A stretch of 64,000 nt of DNA from Hormiphora californensis (GCA_020137815.1 CM035361.1:2439542-2503541), one strand, 5' to 3'; shown: positions 33,508 to 45,294, counted from the first letter of the stretch. The notes: generated by a model from the sequence alone, not told the origin. Translations and numbers: made by a program.

Positions 33508-36500
33508 TTAATCCGAATCAAATGGGTTTGTAGGAGCTTTATTAGTTTTAGCTGCAGGTGGTGGTGGTGCTCTCTTTTTCTTAGCCCCTCCTCCGGGAGG
33601 GGGACGAGGGTCGTCAAATGGGTTCGTCCCTGGCCTTCCTCCCTTCCCAGGAGGTACAGGGGCACGTCCTGTATGAGAGAGGGGGCGGTGGTCACGGTGC
33701 AGATCAGAGTAAGGGAGGAAGACACATTTCAAGAGAAGGAGAAAAATATGATTCGCTTACAACGTGACATGTAAATTACTGCTTTACAATTAATTACAAT
33801 GATTCAGTTACAATGTACCCGTTTAGTAGCAAGGTCTAATAACCGTGTCTTCTAGATACTGAACCTAATAAATAGTTGTCTTGCTCTCTCTCGCATAACG
33901 AGTTGTATTTCAAAGCAGAGAAAGAACTCTATACCTTTCATTTCCCTAGTGGTTGGTTCATCACCAAAAGGATTGGTTCCTGTAGGCTCGTCGAATGGGT
34001 TGGTCCTCTCCCCACCATACCCTCCTTGGTCAGAATAATCTAACTTCCGGGGGGTCATTATCTCCTCCTTTGCCTAGTGAGGGAGGGGTATTAGATAATC
34101 TAATATCTAACTAAATGTTAATTTTGGTAAGAGGAAATTGCTGGTGACATGATATAGGGTGACCATTCCCCTCACATGACATTATTTACCTGTGTTAGAG
34201 AATTGTTGAGTGCGTTAATAACAGGACTGGCAGCAAGAGAAATATTGTTGAACTTGCTCCCCAGCTTACTTATCTGACTAGTCGTCGTGGCTGTGGCACC
34301 TGTAGGAAATAGGTGTGTTTTAGCTGATCTGGAGGAAGTCAGATCAACTTGCCGGGGGAATTACGCTCCAGTTGCAGATTGGAAATTGACACCAGGCTGC
34401 AGAAAACTGACACCAGTAGTTAGCTGGGAGACCCCTGGTGAACCATGCTGTGCACGATGTGGGAAAACACACTATAAAACAAAGGAAACACAGGGGTTCT
34501 CGAAGTGCCAAGTAATAGATAGATAAATAAAAGCAATCCGAGAGATCTCTTCAGAGGGCACCACAACGCAGCAGTTCCAGCCCAATACAGAGAATCAAAA
34601 CGTCAGTGGATCTTGCCGTTCGAGAAGTGAGGCTCCTCTCCGTCTGGCCTCACGGGGGCGAGATATCACGTGTCCTCTTCTCTGATCCTCATTGGCTAGG
34701 CTCTCCCTCGTCATCGGGTCACATGGGGTGGTCACGTGGAAAGCAGACAAACGCTATCACTCTTCGGGACTAAATTAAATAAGAGCCGCGCCGCACTATC
34801 TCTCTCTCTCTCCCTCTCTCTCACTCTCTCCCTCTCTCCCTGGGAGAGAAGGATCTAGAATGAAAGGGGAAGGAAAGCAGACGAAAGAGGGGAAGGGAGT
34901 GAGAGAGAGAGAGATAGAGTTAGCATGCAGTGCTAAAAGCTATAATGTATCTCTCTTTCTCTCCCCTGGCCCTAGCATGGTATTGACTGATGTCAAGTCA
35001 ATACCATATTTACGACAACGACATCTTCGATGACTAGCAAGGATTTCGATGTGAATTGCATTGAAAGTAGGCGCACCCGCAGTGTCAGCAGCATAGTAAT
35101 TCTCTGGGATCAAGAAACTGGCTCCAGTAGTCAAATCTCTAACTGGGGCCTATAGCTTAAGGTAAATATTCTAAAATCATTATCATTTTCAAACCTCTCA
35201 TCCCAGGTGCCACCACAGTTTGGAAGAATCGAGATGCAAGAGGACCTGTAACATCAGCAACATCACTGAATATTGTTCTTCTGGATCCCCCACCGCCATG
35301 CTCCTCGGTCACACCACTATTAACTAGTTCTGTCCTGGGGAGAGAGAGGGAATGTTACAGGATCAGTAACCCCACAATTAGCTAGTTCTGTCCCGGAGAG
35401 AGAGAGAGAATGTTACAGGATCTGTCAGGCCAATGCTCTGACCGCAGTTCTTGCGTGCTCCGCTCAGGCCAATGCTCTGACAGGGATCTCTTGAACTATC
35501 CCTTCTTTACATCTATTATTTCAAATATATATTGCCACTTCCTCTCTAACTCACCGGATCTCACCACCCCCCCCCCCGCCACAGAGCGGTGTTATGATCT
35601 CTAACTCACCGGATCTCATCACGACTCATATCACCTCGGAGAGCCAGGATGGCAACACATTGATCGTATCGGATATCAGGGTATTCCTTCACAAAGGCTG
35701 CTAAATCCAAAGCCAATTCTAAATCCTTAGTGTCAGATACTATCTCAGCAATAGATTTCAGACATCCGTACTCCGCTGTTAGGGTTGGGAGGGTAAAGTT
35801 GGATAATAACAGAGGGAGAAAGATAGTTATTCTTTAGTTTAGTACAACTAACGGGTGGGCAGGTCGTATAGAAAACTGATCTGACGTTCCGGGTCAACCT
35901 ACGTAGTTTGATGGACAGGGGAATCTTTTCTTGGAATGCAGCAACTATCTGATCGTGCTCACCCATCAGCATTGTTCCGAACTCATCGGCAGTTACAGAG
36001 AGGGATTTAGTCTGAAAACAGAGAGGGATTTAGTTTGAAAACAGAGAGGGATTTAGTCTGAAAAGAGAGAGGGATTTAGTTTGAAAACAGAGAGGGATTT
36101 AGTCTAAAAACAGAGAGTGATTTAGTCTGAAAACAGAGAGGGATTTAGTTTGAAAACAGAGAGGGATTTAGTCTGAAAACATAGAGGGATTTAGTCTAAA
36201 AACAGAGAGTGATTTAGTCTGAAAACAGAGAGGGATTTAGTCTGAAAACAGAGAGGGATTTGGTCTGAAAACAGAGAGGGATTTGGTCTGAAAACAGAGA
36301 GGGATTTAGTCTAAAAACAGAGAGTGATTTAGTCTGAAAACAGAGAGGGATTTAGTCTGAAAACAGAGAGGGATTTAGTCTGAAAATTTGTGGATATTTT
36401 TGCCCATTTTTGGCTAATGTGAAAAAACAGCCATGACTACAATCTATTTATTGATGTCTAATATTGATGTCTAATATTGATATGTCTAATAACTACCTGG

Positions 36501-39173
36501 AAGAGTTGATAGAGGTACTGCTTCAGAAGGTCCTCAGCAATCACTTCCATAACCATAATATCACCTGGCGGAGGAGGAAATTAAAAAGTGATTAATGTTA
36601 ATACTAAATAATTGATATTACTGACCAATTTAATTACCTAACTACCCAATTAACTTACCAGGTGGCTCAATTAGCGCGAAATCATACTGGTAGTACTCGA
36701 TGATGGTTTTCAGACATGATGCGAGATGTCTCTTGTCTCTCCACTCTGCAGTCAGTAACATTGGAAGAAGGGTCTGAAGGACAGAGAACACTTCGTTCGA
36801 CAATAACCGGCAGATTGGGTCTGAGAGAGAGAGAGATGCCATTATATTAACAGTCTTATAATAGTGTACTTATGAGTTGACAGGAAGAAGAAGTATTTAT
36901 TATTTACCTAAGAATTCTCTTTCAAAAAGTTCACTTTTTGTTTCCAAAATCCGAAGAATCGGAAGACCTGAGATGTCTTTGTCCTTTGATTTCTCCAAAT
37001 AATTTATCAAATCTGAAACAGTAGTACAGTAGTAGAAACGGTAGTAGAAACAGTATTACCAGTATTACTCTGTCTGGCGCCGCGACCCCATCTGAGCGCA
37101 CTATCACACGCTCAGATTAGATTTGAGAATCAAATCGGGGTATGGCGCCGCCATATACAGGTATTACTAGTATTACCTATTACGGGTTATCGAATTCATT
37201 TCTTAAATCCTAACATTCAGTTTACCATTGTTAAGTTTGGTGCACTTTATGGCATTATTAGCTGATGCTATCAACCATTCCACGTACTTCTCCCTCCTTT
37301 TCTCTCTGTCCTCATCGGTCTCCTCTTCTACTGGGGCGAGGTAATCGATCTGAGAGAAGGAGTTGTAACTTGACAAAGAAACAAAGAAACAAAGAAACAA
37401 ACAAATAAACAAACAAAGAAAAAAAGAAACAAACAAAGAAACAACCAACCAACCAAACAAACAAACAAACAAACTAACTAACAAACAAACAGCACACCTT
37501 GTATTGTTGAACACCCTTTAGATAAGTTTTCCTAAACTCGTCAATAACATCGTGAACAGTGGCCAGCACCATTTGTAACTGAAATTAATTGTAAATAATT
37601 AACTGATTATTTACTGATTTATCATTTGTGATTATCATGTGTGAGCGTGAGTGTTTTACTTGTTTGAATAATAAACCAAAAACATCATGTGAAATTGAAA
37701 GGCAGGAAAAATAAAATTAACAAAAAGTTGGTTAAAATCCTTAAAACATTAAATTTCGAATTTAAGACATGAAAAACAATTTAACATTACCAGAAACCCA
37801 ACACCTGATCATTGATTTAATTTCATTCCAAAATCTTAAAACTATTACTGTCTAAACAAACAACACGCCGATATTAACAATCTGAAAGATCCAGAGGACT
37901 CGACATGGTAAAATAAAAGCAGCCATGGTCGCGGTAACATTGCAAACACCCAGTAAAATTGCAATAAACGTTTCCTCTAAATCAATAGTAGGGAACATTT
38001 CAGAAACCACTCTAGATCTAATTACATTCCTCTTTAATTCTGATTCCAATGCACACTTCTTCAAATGCAAGTTAAACATCTTGCTGTTCGGAGCGGCCAC
38101 TGCTGTCGTGCATTGAAGGAGGTTGGCAATGCTTTCTGGGATGGTTTTGGGTTGCCTTCTCCTCCACATTGAGAGGTGAACTATTTTGCGGAGTGAGTTA
38201 GCTGTATTTAGTCCTAGATAACTGATAGCAAATGCCACGCTGATAGCACACCGGTGAGTTGTCTGACGAGGCGGTGGTGTGGTTGCCATGGTTACTGCCT
38301 CCCAGATGCAGTAGAATAGAGCTGCCAGATTGAGAAGGAATGCGCTGATTAGCACCAGAAGCCGGGATGTTGGCTGGGCTGGAGGTGGGTGGTGGTATAG
38401 CATATCTGGTAGTTTAGAGGGGTAAATAATGACACATACTGTACAAAATATTAGCAGCTGGCAGGTTAATAATACCCAGTTGACAAAAGCTGTCCTTAGC
38501 AACTAAACTCTACAACTTGACAACGGCTAACATCATACAACAAGGTTACATTCTAAAGAAAAACGATTATTTTCGCTATTCTATTATATTATTTCGCCGC
38601 TTCAAAACATATAGTTATACACGCAGACTGTTACTTAAAACTACATACACATATAATAAAGGTTTCTCTCGCTCTCTTTTCCTCTCTCTCTCTCTGGGCT
38701 CCACAGTTAAAGTAACGAGTTAATTCAACAGTCACGATACAGATAATGAATTGTATATCAAGAGCTTTAGTTATACTGGAATAGTTCATACCTACCATTA
38801 TATAGGCCCATCAAACGAAGATATTTCGACAAACAAACACAAGATACATTATGTGACACAGGATTCGTGATGGGAGTTAGGAAAACCAAGATGTGCTAAT
38901 TGGTAGTATAAAATCAAAATTGCAACTCAGCATCCCAGTCCAAACTCAGCAACCAGCATCCGTGTTTTTTAAATAGACGTAATCTCTCCAAGTTGCACTC
39001 AACAGCTGTTATTGTCTGCTGCCATTGTTTCCTGTCTAGTCTTTGTGTGGGCTCTCTCTAGAGGGAGAAGAGAAAGCTCTCTTTCTTTCTCTCCTTCTCT
39101 CCTAGAGAGCGTCCTGAAGCTCTCTCTCGCGAGTCTCTCTCTCTCGCTCGCTCTCTCCCGCTCTCTCTCTCTC

Positions 39174-39254
<81 letters not shown>

Positions 39255-42200
39255 GACCACATTCAACCTCTGAATCATCGTTAAACAACGACCTTAGGAC
39301 ACGGCCACTAAAACAGCAGCGTTACAAAAAGACACGCTTTGTGAGCACTAAACATTTTACAATAACACCACTCAGCACCATAACGGCCCTAAATGTACCG
39401 CGTGCCTTAAACTTATCGCGTACTGCCATTAGAATGGTTCCAGGTACCCACCCCCCTCCCCCGATAGGGTTCACAAGATTGGGTTGGGGATGACAGATAT
39501 TATGACGTTTACAATCTTTATTACAGGATGACAGTGAACTGTTTGAGTCGAGTTCTGTAAATACACATTTGGGTGACAAGTCCCATGTTTACTACAAGAC
39601 AGTTGTTGTGCATGCTAGGAACGATGAAGACGTAAAAACATAAAAACACCCAAATAATATGGTAACTATTATAGTACCGTGGTGCAAATACATCGTTAAT
39701 CAGCTATACAAATGAACAAATAAACAAACACGTGTGTTACGTTATGTCAAATGTCAATTGGGGGAGTGCCAAACACACGTGAGAGAGTTGCACAATATCT
39801 AACACAATTAGAGTACCCTAAATAACAACCAAAGCTACAAGCTGAGAGAAATACAGTTGCAAAACAAATTTGTAAATTATTGATTGGGAAAATATACTTC
39901 CCCCGCCTTGAAAATAAAAAAAGGCACGTACTAACTAAATTGGATTAGGGAGAGAGTTTGGTACAATAACTAGGGAGGGAGAGGAGAGTTTGTTACAATA
40001 ACTAGGGAGAGAGAGAGTTACTAAACTTACATCTGATAGATTAGGAAGGGTAACAACTAGTTTGATGTTCTGATCCAACATTTCATAGAATATAACAGGG
40101 GTAGATGTATAGAAAATAGCCCGGTCATCATTCGTTCGTTCCGGTGACTTAGTGGACCTGGAAATACAGATATAATATCGGATATATTAATAATAAGGAG
40201 CTGAATTATAGGGGGGGAATTCCTAAAACTTCGAGAAGAAGGACTATACTATGAAATCTAGGTATGAAGAATCAAAATCAGACAATTAGAAAACAAATGT
40301 ATCACATCAGGGAGCGGGGGTGGGGGGGGGGCAGCCCATGCAGCCGGGGGGGGGGGGGGTGGGGGCAGCCCATGCAGCCCATGCAGGGGGATGCAGCCCG
40401 TACCTGATCTCATCCTCCTGCTGGAGAATCTTCTTACTCTGACTATCCAGCTCACTTTTCAGTTTCACATTGTATGCTTTTACTAATCCATCCACACTGA
40501 AACGCAACTTGTTCAGTGCATCTCTTTACGACGTGTATTTGTAATACAGTGTACAGATCACCGTTAGTATACTGTATGAAGTTTTTAAGTTGTGATGTAG
40601 ACAAATAAACTCAAATAATTACTGCTTAATCTGGTATGACTTACTTATCCGGGGTTAGCACACCATGTCCCTCCCAGCCGTGGTTTGATAACATGGTATT
40701 AATCTCTGAAGTCCTGTAGAGGTAACCATGGTAACTATGGTAACTATGAGAATTCATATCTCTTTACGAATAATTTAAATAAAACTAACCAGTTGTAAAC
40801 TACAATGTAACTGCTGGAAGGCATCTTGTTGGCTGATCCAATCATCTCGATTATCGAACGGAACCTTTTACCAATACTTTTCTGAAAGATAGATCTGTTA
40901 TTATAAAGTGTCATTGGCAAAGGAAGTCATTTCAAGGAAAACATTGTCGGCTGTCGCATAGTGCAGTGTCACACACATTGTCACAATATATCTCTTACAT
41001 GGTATGCCTTGATGAACATCTGGATGACATTCCAAGATGGCGGAAAGCACTGTCTTAACCTCTCACTAATATCTCGTAAGTCTGCATTTAGAACCCGCTT
41101 TAGTTTCCCCGCAAACCGAGTCATCCACTGAGCGTCAACTGCCTTTTCTTTTTCTGCTTCCCTCCATATTTCTAGTGAAAATGGTTGGAGTGGTTTTAGA
41201 GGGGGTTTTAGAGGGGGTTTTAGAGTGGTTTAGGGTGGTTTAGATCTATGTAGTATTTTTCACGTACATACGCCAGAAAGGAGTTTAGGGGGGTGCGACA
41301 TGTTAATTTTGTTAACTTTGTTAATATTAACATCGAGAAAACAGGTGATTTATTAACAAAATTAACAAAAAGTTAACAAACGTTAACAAATGCCATTTAT
41401 GCTATCTAAATCACCTTTAGCGCGTGTTTTTGGTATTTAACACTTGTTCTGCGAGCAAAGTTGTTCCTTTTGCACGATTTGCACACTCCTACTAACCTCT
41501 ACTACGGCTTTTCTACAGCGATTTGTTCCATTGTGTAAATTTTTAAAAAAAACTAGCCAAACTAAACCGCAATTGAAGTCAATTGACCCTAATCCACCTT
41601 TTTTAAACCCTAAAAACTAATTAAGACTCATGAATTTACCATAAAACAAAAATATCCCAAAAATCAATTTTTCTAAAAAACACAAGGATTTGTAGCGAAG
41701 CAAATTTTCAATGTTTGACCAAAAAATTGATTTTGGAAATATTTTGTTTCTTTTTCCGACAGAAACGTTGTACATCATCTTCTTTCGTTCAAAGAATCGA
41801 TTATCGATGAAAAAATCACGTTAAAGTGAGATTTTATACGCTAAATTGAAATATTTGTAACTTTTGGATTTTTCCGATTTTGAGCCAAAAAACATGTATG
41901 TCGGACTTTGGTTATCGGAAGAGGCCTTGTTTGGGTATATATGTGTTAGAAAAGTCATTAAACTATAAAATTAAACCAGTTAAAGTCGTATTATCAACCA
42001 ATAAGAACAGTTTTTGCTGATTTGTTAACTTTGTTAATTTTGTTAATTAACGTTAATTAACAAAATCGAAAAAAAGAGGTGATTTATTAACAATTAACAT
42101 GTCGCCCCCCCCCCCCCCCCGGAGTTTATCATAACTATCATTTCAGTACCTGTTATGTGCATCTCCACCGCCTTCCCTATCACAATCTCAGCTTCAGATT

Positions 42201-45200
42201 TCCACTTTTTAGGTCGTGCAGGATACTTCCTGTTTAAAAGTGCAGGGTCCTGGAGAGCAGTAGTGTCCGCTAGACACGGTTTATCTCTGTTCTCCTCTGA
42301 TAACAAGGGGTGTTAATTAGTGGTGCTGGTATCACTAAGTGATTGGCCCTGTGCGTAGGGTCCCCAACAGGGGTTCACGCCCATGGCAACCGCTCTTATC
42401 AAATCAATAAGGGTTATTACACAATTATTGTACAGTCAAGATGGTACGAAGTGGTTACAACTTACCTCTCTCGATGATCCGGATGATAGAGACTAGTTTT
42501 GTGGTTGTACCACTACGTAATCGAGACAAAGATTCGCTAATCAACTGCCGAATTCTCTCCAGGAACATCTATAAATCAGGTGAAATGGTGACTTTATGAA
42601 GGAGCAAATCAGGTGCAAGATGTCAGTCAGTCACCATATCAATGTAGATTGCTAGAGAACTCTACCTGATTCAAATCGCCCATTCCCGAGAAGAACTGGT
42701 CCACTTTTTGTCGTTTCATTTCGTCTACTGTATCGGTTAAAACCTGTAAGATATAACTCCATGTTTGATTTGTTTGATCTCATCCTTGATTAGGCGAGTA
42801 ATTGAATGTTCGCCACATCCCAGTCCATATAATTTCATGGTCCGGATGAACTTCACACAAAACACTCGGGATTAATCTGAACACTGACCACTGTTTAATA
42901 ATTCATTGTTTCCTGTTTCCTCTACAACTCACATTCCTGCAGATCCCCTCCCGACAGTCCTCAAGCGTCATAAAAATAGTGTGAGCTCCTAATAGATCAT
43001 CCTGAGATTGATTTAAAATTAATAATATTACATAAACATACTGGGCTTGCTTGTCTTGTTCGATCCTCGAAAACAAGGGCACTGGGCAATGGGCATGCAT
43101 TATGAATTTATGTTCAGGAACCGTTCACGAACTTGTTATTTAGGTCACGTGACTGGTTATCAGCCAATCAGGGACCAGTATTTCCTGATTCGGTCGGTTC
43201 CTGGCATATTATCACCTGATTCAGCTTTGATTTAACAGCCTCAATGTCTTCCTTAAAACTGTAGATGTTCTGTAGGTAGCGGTGTAGGAGGTCGTGCTGA
43301 CGGTGAACTTTCCTTGTGTTTACTATGTCCTTCATATCATCTCCTGGGAGGTGAGGAGAGGATGGGAAACATTAGTTGGGGGTTAGAGGGAGGGTGAAGA
43401 GGTGTCATTGTGAAATGAAGAGGGGAGATCTAAGAAATATTAGGTGTTGGAGGGAGGGCTAAATAGGCGCATGATCTAGTGCCTGCGTCTTTCAATGATG
43501 ATGTACAATTACCTAAGCTGTTATGAAGTTTGTCGTATTCATTATTTACAGTCACCATACTTTCACTTATCTCTGTAGTTTCACGCAGCACCTTTTGTAG
43601 ATTGAACAAACCAGTCCTGCAATACTCGATTAACAATGAGACGTCACTATATATGACAGATAACTACTAACTAGACAGACAATTATACTTGATTATTGGT
43701 TAGTAATGCTCAACTAATGATCAACCAACTATAAGTGTTATACCTGACACCTCGAAGTTGAGCCTCGACAGCCTCCTTCAACCTCGTCTCTACCAGCTCC
43801 TTCTCCCTTTTCATCCTGTAGATATTCTGTTCCACCATCTCCAAACTTTTAGTGTCATTTAGCAGGTCTGCAACCTGTTGGGGGGGAGTAGTGTCATTTA
43901 GCAGGTCTGCAACATGTTAGGGGGGGGGGAGTTTAATTTAGCAGGTCTGCAACCTGTTAGGCGGGGGGGAGTTTAATTTAGCAGGTCTGCAACCTGTTAG
44001 GGGCGGGGGGGGGGGGGTTAGTGTCATTTAGCAGGTCTGCAACCTGTTAGGGGGGGGGGGGGGGGGGTAGTGTCATTTAGCAGGTCTGCAACCTGTTAGA
44101 GGGGGGGGGGGGTAGTGTCATTTAGCAGGTCTGCAACCTGTTAGGGGGGGGGGGGGTAGTGTCATTTAGTAGGTCACGGCAGGGTGGTGTAGTGGCTAGT
44201 ACACTCGCCTCTCACGCACTAGGTCCCGGGTTCGATCCTGGTCTAGCGCATGTCGTCTAGCCGACCAAGCTATGATTGGTATTGGTAATGAAATTCCCCC
44301 TCTGCGCTAGCTCACGGAGGGGTAATAATATCGCTTGTACGGCGGGAAAAAAATTCCTGTGTCCAAACTACAAAACAGAAAGTTCTAATTTTTTGAACAT
44401 ACCGAGGAAATTGTCTGAGCTACCATTACATACCGGAATTTTTCAATATTTTGGCCATTAACACTGTTTTTGTTTTTGGAAAACTATGAAGATGCTGGAA
44501 TTTGGCTACAAAAACCTTCAGAAATGTGCAAAATGCCATTCCAAAGGTATTAGAGGTAGATTCATTGATAACTAAGCTATAGTCGAGTCAGAAAAAATTC
44601 CACAAGATTGGAATTTTATGCCCATATAAGGAGTTATGCGACACACCTCTGTTGTTAAACATGTGGTGTAATCGCTACCGGTCGTTACTTTCTGTAGAAT
44701 TCAGGTCCTGGTTACTATACAAACTAGTACCATACGTTTTAGATAGGTTTTAGACAAGTTTTCGATAACTTTTTATGAGAAGGTCCCGTAAATTTTCATT
44801 TTTAGGTAGGCGGTATTGTCACCCCTATATGCAATAATAGGGGTGACTTCGTAACCAATGATTGGTAGGGGCTCTCTTGAGAGACCCGAGAGCAACACGA
44901 GGGCGTATGTTGTGGGGTAGCGCCTGACTACGCTGCAGAGAAATCTGTACCGGAAGGACCGTGGCTGACGCGATTGAAAGGGATATCAGCACCCCCTGCA
45001 ATGGATTTATCCTAGCTGGCCTGCTTTGCTTTGCAACCTGTTAGAGGGGGGGGGGGGTAGTGTCATTTAGCAGGTCTGCAACCTGTTAGGGGGGGGGGGG
45101 AGTTTAATTTAGCAGGTCTGCAACCTGTTAGGGGGGGGGGGGGTAGTGTCATTTAGCAGGTCTGCAACCTGTTAGAGGGGGGGGGGGGGCTTGTATAGGA

Positions 45201-45294
45201 TACACATTACACACAGATGATAGGGACCTACCTCATTTACAGCTTCCTCGAACGCGTATGCCTCCCTATTATCCAATGCTACTGATTCAGTCAT
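33508..45294 (-). CDS. EXOC3: Exocyst complex component EXOC3 (Sec6), 24 exons, 913 residues, with NPF-rich tail
   Basis: Subunit of the octameric exocyst that tethers secretory vesicles to the plasma membrane. Exons (minus): 45232-45294, 43744-43874, 43513-43616, 43216-43343, 42933-43001, 42666-42743, 42466-42568, 42150-42296, 40999-41171, 40790-40881, 40645-40713, 40404-40496, 40031-40157, 37498-37578, 37226-37349, 36908-37012, 36659-36820, 36497-36564, 35903-36011, 35610-35775, 35195-35334, 34190-34299, 33935-34073, 33508-33668; 914 codons with every phase consistent. Landmarks: N-terminal coiled coil (VEQNIYRMKREKELVETRLK), KYPARPKKWKSEAE, CFPPSWNVIQMFIKAY, IFYTSTPVIFYEMLDQN, and EYPDIRYDQCVAILALRGD near the end of the Sec6 fold. 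Most Sec6 proteins stop about 30 residues later (about 750); here about 160 more follow, rich in Gly/Pro/Lys, with four NPF motifs (839, 848, 876, 908) and the end TNPFDSD. Confidence 0.95.
34361..35160. repeat. Diverged copies of the 14058-14484 foldback family in EXOC3 intron 21
   Basis: Two fragments, 34361-34450 and 34970-35160, share CGCTCCAGTTGCAGATTGG, ATGACTAGCAAGGATTTCG and GCAGTGTCAGCAGC with the palindrome in the EF-hand gene. Between them lie CT- and GA-rich stretches (34798-34915). No coding exon is in this part. Confidence 0.65.
35334..35425 (-). repeat. Duplicated 3' splice region of EXOC3 exon 21
   Basis: The exon 21 boundary (minus: CTCTCTCCCCAG/GACAGAACTAGTTAAT) is followed upstream in the intron by a second, about 65-bp offset copy reading CTCTCTCTCTCCGG/GACAGAACTAGCTAAT. 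Both are preceded by GATC(C)TGTAACATTC. The upstream copy has CGG instead of CAG and so has lost the acceptor. Confidence 0.85.
36001..36391 (-). repeat. 23-bp minisatellite (17 units) carrying the EXOC3 exon 19 acceptor
   Basis: Seventeen 23-bp units. On the minus strand each reads GTTTTCAG/ACTAAATCCCTCTCT or a variant. The unit nearest the coding sequence supplies the real acceptor (exon starts at 36011). By eye 14 of 17 units keep an AG at the junction; three have CAA. Because 23 is not a multiple of 3 and each unit contains ACTAAAT, reading through several units soon meets a stop, so only the proximal acceptor gives a full-length protein. Confidence 0.93.
37375..37495. repeat. A/C-rich simple repeat in EXOC3 intron 14
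   Basis: Imperfect (AAACAAAG)n and (AACAAAC)n over about 110 bp immediately upstream of exon 15. On the minus strand this is T-rich, so it may double as an extended polypyrimidine tract. Confidence 0.8.
37852..38502 (-). CDS. Multi-pass membrane protein nested in EXOC3 intron 13 (216 codons, likely 3' exon)
   Basis: I do not recognise the family. A single long open frame on the same strand as EXOC3 encodes several hydrophobic segments: NWVLLTCQLLIFCTVCVII, RLLVLISAFLLNLAALFYCI, CAISVAFAISYLGLNTANS, and a pair near the C-terminus (FIAILLGVCNVTATMAAFIL and RVLWIFQIVNIGVLFV), about four or five membrane passes, with a basic loop (MWRRRQPK) between. Directly before the first codon (TTG, 38500-38502) is TAG preceded by TTT, which can act as a splice acceptor, and no upstream in-frame ATG exists, so an earlier exon probably supplies the start; I could not place it. 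The first internal ATG would delete the first membrane segment. The frame lies wholly inside an intron. Confidence 0.6.
   Translation of the reverse strand: MLRTAFVNWVLLTCQLLIFCTVCVIIYPSKLPDMLYHHPPPAQPTSRLLVLISAFLLNLAALFYCIWEAVTMATTPPPRQTTHRCAISVAFAISYLGLNTANSLRKIVHLSMWRRRQPKTIPESIANLLQCTTAVAAPNSKMFNLHLKKCALESELKRNVIRSRVVSEMFPTIDLEETFIAILLGVCNVTATMAAFILPCRVLWIFQIVNIGVLFV
39172..39254. repeat. (CT)n microsatellite in EXOC3 intron 13
   Basis: About 80 bp of CT preceded by CT-rich imperfect sequence from 39050. From 39300 to 40020 there is an 85-codon minus-strand frame (39322-39579) without recognisable domains, and otherwise nothing. Confidence 0.95.
41285..42118. mobile_element. Element with ACATGTTAATT termini in EXOC3 intron 8
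   Basis: Left end GGGGGGTGCGACATGTTAAT, right end AATTAACATGTCG followed by a long C-run. Inside each end are more GTTAATTTTGTTAA and GTGATTTATTAAC repeats. The middle is AT-rich without an ORF. About 830 bp; superfamily unknown. Confidence 0.65.
43116..43202. mobile_element. AGGAACCGACC MITE family, copy in EXOC3 intron 4
   Basis: Same core as 6455-6561 in reverse orientation (TTATTTAGGTCACGTGACTG, then CAATCAGGGACCAGTATTTC) with both termini. Confidence 0.85.
43861..45195 (-). repeat. Minisatellite of the EXOC3 exon 2 splice acceptor, split by an insertion
   Basis: On the minus strand each unit reads C-run, TAACAG/GTTGCAGACCTGC, TAAATGACAC: that is, the intron end plus the first bases of exon 2. 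The authentic junction is at 43874. About six further full copies follow to 44165, then an about 850-bp insertion, then about three and a half copies from 45026 to 45195. Units differ mainly in the length of the G/C run and by AGTGTCA versus AGTTTAA at one edge. Confidence 0.92.
44172..45025 (+). mobile_element. Insertion with a tRNA-derived SINE head
   Basis: The insert breaks one unit of the exon 2 minisatellite. Its first 75 bp (44176-44250) resemble a tRNA: A box TAGTGGCTAGTACACTCGCC, anticodon-arm-like CTCTCACGCAC (loop CTCACGC, reminiscent of tRNA-Val CAC), and B box GGTTCGATCC. The acceptor stem does not close well, so a SINE is likelier than a functional tRNA. The remaining 750 bp has a short hairpin (CACCCCTATATG/AATAGGGGTG) and no ORF of note, and may be a second element. 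Confidence 0.75.

Noticed and set aside
36001-36391. CRISPR-like array (regular short repeats)
   Set aside because: The 23-bp units are contiguous with no spacers, in an animal intron.
39322-39579. 85-codon minus-strand frame in EXOC3 intron 13 as a gene
   Set aside because: No recognisable family, no splice or promoter support; kept only as a possible upstream exon candidate for the nested membrane protein, which could not be shown.
44176-44250. Functional tRNA gene
   Set aside because: A and B boxes are present, but the acceptor stem and flanks do not pair or terminate as expected and it heads an insertion; a SINE fits better.
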